A DNA stretch of 51,792 nt from Methanolinea sp. (GTDB lineage: Archaea; Halobacteriota; Methanomicrobia; Methanomicrobiales; Methanospirillaceae). This document shows positions 34,625 through 42,060 of the stretch, one piece after another (within the stretch, counting starts at the first letter, position 1; every line of letters begins with the position of its first letter). The DNA is taken from contig JALOPW010000012.1 of assembly GCA_025453675.1 (NCBI GenBank), positions 1 through 51,792 of the forward strand, written 5' to 3'. A model generated the notes under the pieces. It had not been told where the DNA came from. It saw nothing but the letters and a program-made list of their open reading frames with translations, and did not search any database. Position numbers and translations under genes: made by a program.

Positions 34625-35212
34625 ATGGCAAAGACCCGAATCATTGTCGGACTCTCGGGTGCAAGCGGCATTCTCTATGGAATCCGGCTCCTTGAGGCTG
34701 CAAAAGAACTGGGAGTGGAGACCGATCTCATCATGACCGACCTGGCAGCCAAGATGATCGAGATCGAGACAGATGTCGACCCTGATCAGGTCATCACCCT
34801 ATCCACGAGGATGCACGACAGTTTTGACTTCACCTCCCCGCTGGCATCGGGGGGTTTCTCACACCAGGGAATGGTGGTGATTCCCTGCAGCATGAAGACC
34901 GTGGCAGGGATTGCCTGCGGGTTTGCCGACAATCTCCTGCTCCGTGCGGCAGACTGTGCCCTCAAGGAGCACAGACCCCTGGTGCTGGTACCCCGGGAGA
35001 CGCCCCTCTCGGTGATCCACCTGCGCAACATGCTCACCCTCGCAGATGCCGGGGCCACCATCCTTCCCGCAGCCCCGGGATTCTACCACAGGCCCCGGCA
35101 TATCCAGGGCCTGGTGGACCACGTGGTCGGGAAGGTGCTGGATGTGCTCTCTATCGAGCATCACCTCTATAGGAGATGGAGAGAAGGCGAGGAGAGCAAC
35201 AGGGAGAAATGA
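34625..35212 (+). CDS. ubiX: UbiX-type flavin prenyltransferase
   Basis: Attaches a dimethylallyl group to FMN to make the prenyl-FMN cofactor of UbiD-type decarboxylases. The 195-residue flavoprotein has the start RIIVGLSGASGILYGIRLLEA, the FMN region ASGGFSHQGMVVIPCSMKT and the C-terminal LVPRETPLSVIHLRNMLTL. No ubiD gene is in the window. The ATG at 34625 fits the family start and lies about 30 nt after an ATATTAAG box with no ribosome-binding site (probably leaderless); the longer frame from 34547 is not supported. Confidence 0.95.
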   Translation: MAKTRIIVGLSGASGILYGIRLLEAAKELGVETDLIMTDLAAKMIEIETDVDPDQVITLSTRMHDSFDFTSPLASGGFSHQGMVVIPCSMKTVAGIACGFADNLLLRAADCALKEHRPLVLVPRETPLSVIHLRNMLTLADAGATILPAAPGFYHRPRHIQGLVDHVVGKVLDVLSIEHHLYRRWREGEESNREK

Positions 35213-35401
35213 GCATATCCCGGTTCATGAAAGGGGAACTCGCAGCGAAATCTCCCGGGGAGAATGAGACCCTGAAAGGAATGTCCCGTTTCTCCATGGT
35301 TGTGTAACTCCTCTGCGTTGCTCTCTTCGTTTTATCCCTGCCCCTGGAGCCGGCAGGGGGAATTTTGTGTCAGCCGCTCCATACAATTCATGGAAGGATT
35401 C

Positions 35402-35581
35402 ATGAAAAAGTACGGGCTCCTGTTGAAAACACTACAGATAGTAGGGGTCCTGCTATGGATCAAGATCGGGATCTGCCTTGCAGGCCTCTCGATTCTTCCC
35501 ATGAATGCCCTCGACCGATATGAGAGAGACGACCTGCCCCCTCTCAACTCTTGTTCTCAAGCAACTGCCGAATTGCCCTGA
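35402..35581 (+). CDS. Possible small membrane protein (59 aa)
   Basis: An open frame beginning MKKYGLLLKTLQIVGVLL with one hydrophobic helix (about residues 8-32) and a charged tail (NALDRYERDDLPPLNS). GGAAGG lies 4 nt before the ATG, which is the main support. Its 3' end overlaps the 3' end of the convergent PH-domain pseudogene by 38 bp. No homologue is recognised; it could be chance. Confidence 0.4.
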   Translation: MKKYGLLLKTLQIVGVLLWIKIGICLAGLSILPMNALDRYERDDLPPLNSCSQATAELP

Positions 35582-36148
35582 CCTCCTCCAGGAGGTCCCC
35601 CAGCCCACCGGACGCGGGTGCAGGTGTCCTTGCGGATGTCCCGGGGGCATCAGATGGTCCCGAGACCTTTCTCGATTCCCTGATAGGGCCGGATGGTCTC
35701 CCGGAGTTCTTCTGCCTCTATTATCCCTTCCAGGGTGATCTCGAACCTTGCCTGTGCTGAATATCCCGCAGTCTGGAGCTTGATGGATGAGAAGCCGAAA
35801 TGGCGCATAAGGGGGCCCTGGTAGATATCGATAGTGGTGATGCGGTCGTAAGGGACGATCCCGGTCATGCGGAACCATACCCCCCGCTTCCAGGTCGCCT
35901 TGTCATCCTTCAATTCAAAGAATATGGTCTGGTAATATTTCCCGACCCAGAAAAGGTACCATCCTGCGATAAACAGGAGCAGAATCGTGGCCCCTTCGAG
36001 GAATAGCGAAGACTGGAGAGAAGTGACCGGCGAGGGAGAGAGTCCCGCCAATGATGAGCATGAGGACCACAAAGAGCATGTGGAACATGCTCACCAGGCT
36101 TTTATCAGGCTTAAATGGGGAAAATAAAAATGAATGGGCAGATTTCAT
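35544..36148 (-). pseudogene. PH-domain (DUF304/YdbS-like) membrane protein, broken by two frameshifts
   Basis: The gene can be followed through three frames. Frame 1 from ATG 36148 gives MKSAHSFLFSPFKPDKSLVS and a hydrophobic helix. Around 36000-36060 the reading moves to frame 2, with a second helix (ATILLLFIAGWYLFW) and the PH domain (LKDDKATWKRGVWFRMTGIV, PYDRITTIDIYQGPLMRHFG, LQTAGYSAQARFEITLEGI). Near 35660-35670 a second shift moves to frame 3, whose tail PASGGLGDLLEEVRAIRQLL ends at 35544. Without the second shift translation stops at 35650. It is either a decaying gene or carries two sequencing indels. Confidence 0.75.
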
Positions 36149-36336
36149 GCAACTCACATCCTCCACATGCAGGAACTCATGCGGAGACGGTGTGTGATAT
36201 GGGCATTCCGGAAATACATATTACACCTCCCCATGCGGATGGTACAATGGCACAGCTGGCTATCGCCATGTAGAACGCTCACCTGTCTCTGGTGCGGGAA
36301 TTATCTGCCCGGGCTGGTATGCACATGGAGGGAGAA

Positions 36337-37563
36337 GTGAACCGATATGAGGTAATAGTGGTAGGGGGAGGCCCATCAGGCCTTTTTTGCGCTATATTTT
36401 GTGCTGCAGCAGGTAAGAAGGTGGCGGTCCTCGAAAAAATGCCCTCTTGCGGGAGAAAACTCCTCATCTCTGGTTCGGGGCAGTGCAATATCACCCACGG
36501 GGGTGACATCTCCTCGTTCCTCTCCCACTACGGGGAGCACGGGAAATTTGTGAAGCCCGCTCTGATGCAGTTCTCCAACCAGGATATCATTGCGTTCTTT
36601 CTGGACCGGGGGCTTGGAATGATCACCGAGCCGGGAGGGAAGGTCTTCCCGGTCACCCGGAGGTCATCAGATGTTCTTGAGATCCTCCTCGCAGAGTGTG
36701 ACCGTCATGGGGTGGATATCCACTGCAGTGAACCGGTTCTCGGGGTAGAAACGAGAACCGGAGGTTTTTTTGTGATGTGCGGCAAGGAGGATTATCATGC
36801 CGATTCCCTTGTCATCGCCACGGGAGGTGCCACCTACCCTGTCACCGGCTCATCGGGGGACGGATATTCAATGGCCGGATCGCTCGGGCATCCTGTGACC
36901 GGGATCGCCCCGGCGCTTGCGGCAGTGCTGGTCAAAGACTACCCGTTTGCCGACCTGGCAGGAATGTCATTTGAGAACATTTTCATCACCCTGTCCAGGC
37001 AGGGAAAGAAAGTCAGCCAGCACAGGGGGGATCTCCTCTTCACCCACACCGGGCTCTCCGGGCCGGGTGTTCTTGACATATCGCGATATATCCTGCAGGG
37101 AGACATCCTGAAGGTCTCTTTCATCCCTTTCCAGGAGCCGGAATCTGCCAGGAAGACCGCAAATGAGCTTCTGCTCCAGGGAAAGGGGGTTTTGGTCTCC
37201 ACGGTCCTGAAAGGACTCTCTCTCCCCGAACGGCTGGTGAAAAGGCTGCTCGGGCAGGCAGGGGTGGTGAGCGGGGCCACTTGTGCACACCTCCCGAAAA
37301 GTGCCAGGAATTCACTTGTAGTGATGATATGCGGGTACCCGTTCCAGGTCCGGGCCCTTGGCGGGTTTGACCAGGCAATGGTGACCGGGGGGGGAGTGGA
37401 TCTCGGGGAAGTCAATCCACGGACCATGGAGTCCAGGCTGCACCGGGGGCTCTACTTTATCGGCGAAATCCTGGATATCGACGGCGATTCCGGGGGCTAC
37501 AACCTGCAGTTTGCCTGCTCGTCGGGTGTCCTGGCAGCAAAAAGTATCACGGGGGAAGAATAG
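36337..37563 (+). CDS. BaiN/RdsA-family (HI0933-like) flavoprotein oxidoreductase
   Basis: A 408-residue FAD protein of the HI0933/YhiN group: dinucleotide loop EVIVVGGGPSGLFCAIFCA, then CGRKLLISGSGQCNITHG, the LVIATGGATYPVTGSSGDGY segment and the C-terminal GLYFIGEILDIDGDSGGYNLQFACSSG, all diagnostic. Family members reduce varied substrates; the substrate here is unknown. The GTG at 36337 has GGAGGGAG just upstream and starts right before the FAD strand; ATG 36319 or 36325 would place that site inside the gene. Confidence 0.93.
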   Translation: MNRYEVIVVGGGPSGLFCAIFCAAAGKKVAVLEKMPSCGRKLLISGSGQCNITHGGDISSFLSHYGEHGKFVKPALMQFSNQDIIAFFLDRGLGMITEPGGKVFPVTRRSSDVLEILLAECDRHGVDIHCSEPVLGVETRTGGFFVMCGKEDYHADSLVIATGGATYPVTGSSGDGYSMAGSLGHPVTGIAPALAAVLVKDYPFADLAGMSFENIFITLSRQGKKVSQHRGDLLFTHTGLSGPGVLDISRYILQGDILKVSFIPFQEPESARKTANELLLQGKGVLVSTVLKGLSLPERLVKRLLGQAGVVSGATCAHLPKSARNSLVVMICGYPFQVRALGGFDQAMVTGGGVDLGEVNPRTMESRLHRGLYFIGEILDIDGDSGGYNLQFACSSGVLAAKSITGEE

Positions 37564-37683
37564 ACGATTGTCACATATCTCCGGAGAGACGGTAAATCCT
37601 TCTGATGACGTATCCCTGGTGCATATATCTTCCTGCAGGAAGTACCTGATGTGCAGGGTTCCCTGTGATACAGGAGGAGAACC

Positions 37684-38211
37684 ATGGTACATGAATGGCA
37701 GCGGGATGAAAAAGCAGTGACTGATAAAGCCGGGCCGCAGGAGTCCGACCGCATTCAACAGTTCTTTTCACGCCCCCTCTTCCTCTCCCTGACCATCGGC
37801 ATCCCGTTCTGCATCTTCAAGCTCCTCTTTGGAGTCATCGCAGTGCGGGTTGTGACATTCCCGCATCACGGGGTACTGGCAGCCTTTGGCTGGCTTGTGA
37901 TCTTCTGGGCAGGAACAGATCTGGTCATGAATGCAGGACGTGCGCTCCTTGACCTCCTCAACAGGAAGGCCCCCTTCGAATTCTGTGTCATTGCCCAGTT
38001 GGGGGCCTATTTCCACATGCCCCTGGTCTTCCTGGCCGTAGACACTTTCTTCTCGTTCGCGATCATTTGTGTGATGCTCTGGTCAGGGTGGATAACCCTG
38101 CTCACTCCCAACGAGGCGTACCTCTGGTATGCCGCAACCACCCTGAACCTGATCAGCCTCTCCCTGGTATTGCTCTATAACGAGGTCCGGAAAGTACAAC
38201 CAGGGAGATGA
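37684..38211 (+). CDS. Unknown membrane protein, about four helices
   Basis: A 175-residue protein, not recognised. After a charged 30-residue N-terminus there are hydrophobic segments at about 33-55 (PLFLSLTIGIPFCIFKLLFG), 64-82, 108-133 and 146-165. No catalytic motif is visible. An AGGAGGAGAACC site precedes the ATG, so the start is well supported. It lies 120 bp after the BaiN-like gene on the same strand. Confidence 0.8.
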   Translation: MVHEWQRDEKAVTDKAGPQESDRIQQFFSRPLFLSLTIGIPFCIFKLLFGVIAVRVVTFPHHGVLAAFGWLVIFWAGTDLVMNAGRALLDLLNRKAPFEFCVIAQLGAYFHMPLVFLAVDTFFSFAIICVMLWSGWITLLTPNEAYLWYAATTLNLISLSLVLLYNEVRKVQPGR

Positions 38212-38398
38212 GAACAAGGGAAAAATTGAGATATCCGACTCCCCCTTTTCAGCCGGCATAATGGCTTTTTTATCCTTTATTACAAGGTCTTGAGAATGCC
38301 TGCGGGAAGGTGTGATACATGAGTTTTCGGGATGTGTGCCTTATTTGATGATCAAATGTCGAATGTATCCCTTGATCCCCGCAGGAGGACGTTCTTCC

Positions 38399-39046
38399 AT
38401 GCATCCCACCATACGTGCGGTTTCCAGGTTTCTCCTCCCGTTTCTCCTGGGTTGCCTGTATCTCGCCCTGTGCGCCCTCTTCCTGACCCCGGAGAGGGCA
38501 CTGCTCCTGACCGGGCTCATGCTCGCCTATGTGGTCCCTCCGGCAGGAAAGGAGACGGTGATCCCTCTCGGGGTCGCGCTCGGCCTGCCATGGTGGCTCA
38601 TCGGAACATCTATCGCGCTCCTTGATGTGCTCGCGGGTCTCTTCATGGCCCTGAATTTTGAACTCGCCTTCCATATTCCCGTCCTCGGAGGATGGATATC
38701 CCGGTTCATGGACCACGGCCAGGCATTCCTGTCCCGCCGGCCCTGGCTGAAAAAATATTATTTCACCGGCGTGGTCCTCTTCGTGATGTTTCCACTCCAG
38801 GGGTCGGGTGGAATCGGGGCCTCACTCGTGGGGCGTTTACTGGGAATGTCCAGAAAAGCGGTGCTCCTGGCCATTACTATCGGGGCGTTCCTTGGGTGTT
38901 ACCTTATCGCGCTCGGATCTGAGTTCATCTGGGCACTCATCATTGCAAGACCTCTCCTCGGAATTGCGGTCGCAATTGCAGTCATCGTGGCAATTATCGT
39001 GGGATATTTTGTGTACCGCTGGAAAATGCCCAGGGTGGAGGAATGA
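38399..39046 (+). CDS. Small multidrug export-like membrane protein (COG2426 type)
   Basis: A 215-residue membrane protein with about six hydrophobic segments. AYVVPPAGKETVIPLGVALGLPWWLIG and GVVLFVMFPLQGSGGIGASLVGRLLGM match the family annotated as putative small multidrug export proteins; a real transport function has rarely been shown. The ATG at 38399 follows GGAGG by about 11 nt; an upstream ATG at 38312 lacks support. The exchanger gene follows 3 bp later, so the two are co-transcribed. Confidence 0.85.
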   Translation: MHPTIRAVSRFLLPFLLGCLYLALCALFLTPERALLLTGLMLAYVVPPAGKETVIPLGVALGLPWWLIGTSIALLDVLAGLFMALNFELAFHIPVLGGWISRFMDHGQAFLSRRPWLKKYYFTGVVLFVMFPLQGSGGIGASLVGRLLGMSRKAVLLAITIGAFLGCYLIALGSEFIWALIIARPLLGIAVAIAVIVAIIVGYFVYRWKMPRVEE

Positions 39047-39049
39047 GGG

Positions 39050-39979
39050 GTGTCACCACCAGCCCTCTCCCTGGCAGTATTCTGTATCGGCCTGCTGCTC
39101 CTGGTGAAGGGTGCAGACTGGCTGGTGAAGGGGGGGGCCGGCCTTGCAGCAAGATGGGGAGTCTCATCAGGTGTGATCGGGTTCACCATCATCGCATTTG
39201 GGACATCTCTCCCTGAATTCTTCGTCACCACCAACGCAGTGTTTATGGACAAAACAGATATCGGCCTTGGGAATGTGGTGGGGAGCAATATATTCAATAT
39301 CGCATTCATCCTCTCCCTCTGCATCATACTCAAGCCCGTGCCCTTTCTCTCATCAGAAACCCGTCATATCCTCTGGCAGGAGTATGTGCTGACATTCCTT
39401 GCAACAGGGCTCTATGTGGTCATGGCATGCCGCGGGGTCCTTGATATCTATTCCTCTGCGATCTTCCTCGCGGTTTTTTTTGGGATCCTTCTCTATATAA
39501 GCAGGAAAGGCCTTGCACAACCGGATGAAGGCCTGCATTCTCACGGGGACCTTGATTATATCCTCACCGTGCTCGGGTTAGCAGGGGTTGTTGTCGGATC
39601 CTCTCTCTTCCTCTCCGGTGCGATTGACCTTGCCACTACCTTCCATATCCCCACCTATGTCATCGGGCTTTCGGTGGTGGCAGCAGGGACGTCCATCCCC
39701 GAGCTGGTCACCTCACTTGTCGCTCTTATGAGGGGGTATGGCGGGGTATCTGTGGGGAACATCCTCGGGAGTAATTATTTCAACCTGCTCTTTATCCTGG
39801 GAATCGGAGGGCTTGTCCACCCGATTCTCGTCCCCGAACAGATGACCTCGTTATTCCTGATAGGTATTACTCTCTGCGTCATACCTCTGTTTGCTTTAAA
39901 AAAGACCTGGATGCTCCGGGCCTGGTCATCAATCATATTTGCAGGGTATTTCCTGTATCTATACATCATTTCGTCATAG
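39050..39979 (+). CDS. Sodium/calcium exchanger-family protein (CaCA)
   Basis: A 309-residue cation/Ca2+ antiporter of the YrbG/NCX_Mj group. The two inverted alpha-repeats that form the ion sites are clear: GFTIIAFGTSLPEFFVTTNA with GNVVGSNIFNIAFIL, and SVVAAGTSIPELVTSLVAL with GNILGSNYFNLLFILG, each carrying its key glutamate. Ten hydrophobic helices are expected. A GTG start follows GGAGGAATGAGGG. It is adjacent to and coupled with the preceding membrane gene. Confidence 0.95.
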   Translation: MSPPALSLAVFCIGLLLLVKGADWLVKGGAGLAARWGVSSGVIGFTIIAFGTSLPEFFVTTNAVFMDKTDIGLGNVVGSNIFNIAFILSLCIILKPVPFLSSETRHILWQEYVLTFLATGLYVVMACRGVLDIYSSAIFLAVFFGILLYISRKGLAQPDEGLHSHGDLDYILTVLGLAGVVVGSSLFLSGAIDLATTFHIPTYVIGLSVVAAGTSIPELVTSLVALMRGYGGVSVGNILGSNYFNLLFILGIGGLVHPILVPEQMTSLFLIGITLCVIPLFALKKTWMLRAWSSIIFAGYFLYLYIISS

Positions 39980-40127
39980 ATTATAGCGTATAAGCAGATG
40001 CAATCTATGCATACCTGAAGGTTCGGGGATGAGAGAGCATGCACGTGGCATGATGAGAATAGGAGACTTTTCCGGGATGAATTACCGGATACCAGCACAT
40101 AACTGGATTCCAGCAGAAAAAAATGGA

Positions 40128-41693
40128 TTATACGGGGGAGCTCTCACCCTTATCCTGTCCGCTCCTGGCCTGAAGAACAATGATGGCCAGCGTCGAGAGC
40201 GGGAGTGCGATGATCAGGGGGTCGATGGCACTCCATGGATAGGGAAGCACGCTGGCGGTCCCGAGCGCTGCCTTGGAGAGCCCGAATACTGCTGCGTACC
40301 TGGCGTTCACGAAGAAGGCCCACAGGAACCAGACTGCTGCGCCCACCACCAGGCTCACCTTCGCTGCCAGGGGATCCGGCTTCTTGCAGTAGACCGCCAC
40401 CGCAAAGACCGGAAGGAATGCCGATGCACAGAGGCCCATGAACATTGCGGTGGCGATGGCGATGATACTCCCTGGCATCAGGAATGCGACGATAACGCTG
40501 GCGATGATCATGACCAGCACCCCGACCTGGTTGGCCTTGAGAGAGAGGGCGCATTCCCGTCCCCTGCCCCACACATCACAGATCAGTGCCGTCCCCATGG
40601 TATGGAAGAGCGAGGAGAGGGTGGACATCGCCGCCGCGAGGAGGGTGATCATGAATAGGACTGTGAACCAGTCGGGAGTGGCCAGGTTGATGAAGAGTGG
40701 TATGATGGAATCAATGTTTCCTCCCGCAGCGGTGACAGCGATAGTCCCCTTGGTCTGGTTGAAGTAGACATTGGTGAGGGCTCCGACCGTGAAGGCCACG
40801 CCGGTCATCATCAGGATGAAGGGCCCGCCCACGAGCACCGCCCTGTTGAGGGAGCGGGTGTCTTTTGCGGTCATGAACCGCACCACCAGCTGGGGCTGGG
40901 CAAGCACCCCAATCCCCACTCCGAGCACCAGGGTGGTGACCAGAGTGAACCAGATGGGAGACCCGAGATCAGGCATGACCGTCCAGCCGTTCATACCCTG
41001 CTCTGCAAGTTTCACCGGGACCATGTCCGCCATGTTGGTGAGGGCGGTATGTGCTGCGGTGACTCCGCCCAGGATGACATAGGTGAAGATCAGCAGGAAT
41101 GTCATTCCTACCAGCATGATAGTGCCCTGCACGGCATCGGTGTACATCACTGCGATCAGTCCACCGAATACCACGTAGATAGCCACGATGACGGCAAATC
41201 CGATAAGGGACGCGGCATACGAGATTCCAAGGGTCTCCTTGATGAACTGCGCTCCGCCGATGAGCACCGCCGCGGTGTAGAGGGGCATCCCGACGATGAT
41301 CACGAGGCCCGATACCACCTGCATGAACTGTGACGAATAGACTTTTCCCATCAGGTCGGGGAATGTGATGGCTTTTAAGCGGGCTCCAATCTCGCGGGTC
41401 TTCTTTCCAAAGATCACGAATGCCAGCAGGACGCCCACCCCGATGTTGAACACGGTGAGCCAGATCATTCCCATCCCCAGGTTTGCTGCCTGGCCCCCGA
41501 AACCCACGATGGCCGAGGTGCTGATGAATGTGGCCCCGTAGGAGAGGGCGATGACCACCGGATGGACATTTCGCCCTGCCACGAGGTAATCCTCCGCGGC
41601 TTTGGTCTTCTTGTAGCCAATATACCCGAGTCCCAGGATCACCACCAGGTAAATGGCGGTGATCACCACGAGCCAGAAGAGGCTGGCGGCCAT
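40128..41693 (-). CDS. Sodium:solute symporter (SSS family)
   Basis: A 521-residue transporter with about 13 helices. AEDYLVAGRNVHPVVIALSYGATFISTSAIVGFGG near the N-terminus and LGVGIGVLAQPQLVVRFMTAKD are characteristic of the solute:sodium symporter family; the LLAAAMSTLSSLFHTMGTAL segment contributes the second sodium site. The substrate (for example proline, pantothenate or a carboxylate) cannot be read from the sequence. The ATG lies 3 nt after the stop of a 36-residue membrane protein that is probably its accessory subunit. Confidence 0.94.
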   Translation of the reverse strand: MAASLFWLVVITAIYLVVILGLGYIGYKKTKAAEDYLVAGRNVHPVVIALSYGATFISTSAIVGFGGQAANLGMGMIWLTVFNIGVGVLLAFVIFGKKTREIGARLKAITFPDLMGKVYSSQFMQVVSGLVIIVGMPLYTAAVLIGGAQFIKETLGISYAASLIGFAVIVAIYVVFGGLIAVMYTDAVQGTIMLVGMTFLLIFTYVILGGVTAAHTALTNMADMVPVKLAEQGMNGWTVMPDLGSPIWFTLVTTLVLGVGIGVLAQPQLVVRFMTAKDTRSLNRAVLVGGPFILMMTGVAFTVGALTNVYFNQTKGTIAVTAAGGNIDSIIPLFINLATPDWFTVLFMITLLAAAMSTLSSLFHTMGTALICDVWGRGRECALSLKANQVGVLVMIIASVIVAFLMPGSIIAIATAMFMGLCASAFLPVFAVAVYCKKPDPLAAKVSLVVGAAVWFLWAFFVNARYAAVFGLSKAALGTASVLPYPWSAIDPLIIALPLSTLAIIVLQARSGQDKGESSPV

Positions 41694-41696
41694 CGG

Positions 41697-41807
41697 TCAC
41701 TCGCCCCCGTGGTTCCAGTTCAGGAGTCCATAGATGACACAGGCCAGGGCCAGGGCTATGCAGAGCAGATACGCAATCCATATTTGTGGGTCAGGAATTC
41801 CAAGCAT
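41697..41807 (-). CDS. Symporter small accessory protein (36 aa)
   Basis: A tiny gene directly upstream of the symporter. The product starts MLGIPDPQIWIAYLLCIALA, continues as one hydrophobic helix and ends YGLLNWNHGGE. This pattern (short MxGIxDPxxW start, one helix, then a WN-type end) matches small proteins annotated as accessory subunits of archaeal and bacterial SSS symporters. GGAGG lies 8 nt before the ATG, and the stop is 3 nt before the symporter ATG, so the two are translationally linked. Confidence 0.88.
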   Translation of the reverse strand: MLGIPDPQIWIAYLLCIALALACVIYGLLNWNHGGE

Positions 41808-42060
41808 GAGAGAAACCTCCGGTAAACTCCAGGGATGTGCCGCTACATGGGGACCTGCAGCGAGGCTGGTCCCCTACCTAAACAGGAAGAAGAAAAAAAA
41901 CACGCCGGCGTGATGGAGAATTGGTGCCTTTCGGGTCACGGGCGTATCATTCATCCGGATTTACCTGATTAAAATGGAGAATATCAGGTATTTATGCGTT
42001 TCTTTTCCTCTCAGCACAACTGATAACCGGGTGAAGTGCCAACGTTTGGGTGAACGCCAT
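41808..42060. promoter_or_regulatory. Divergent control region between symporter and helicase genes
   Basis: No gene is seen. A GGTATTTATGCG element (41984-41995) is the likely TATA box for the helicase, predicting a start near 42018. A G-rich to A-rich stretch (41880-41900) lies nearer the symporter gene. No operator was identified. Confidence 0.5.

Noticed and set aside
36134-36340. A 68-codon frame upstream of the BaiN-like gene, resembling a tRNA-like GC-rich segment
   Set aside because: It lacks a ribosome-binding site and no cloverleaf can be drawn; it overlaps the start region of the pseudogene in antisense.
40029-40658. A 209-codon plus-strand frame opposite the symporter
   Set aside because: Antisense shadow; rich in His/Asp/Glu/Cys with no fold signal.
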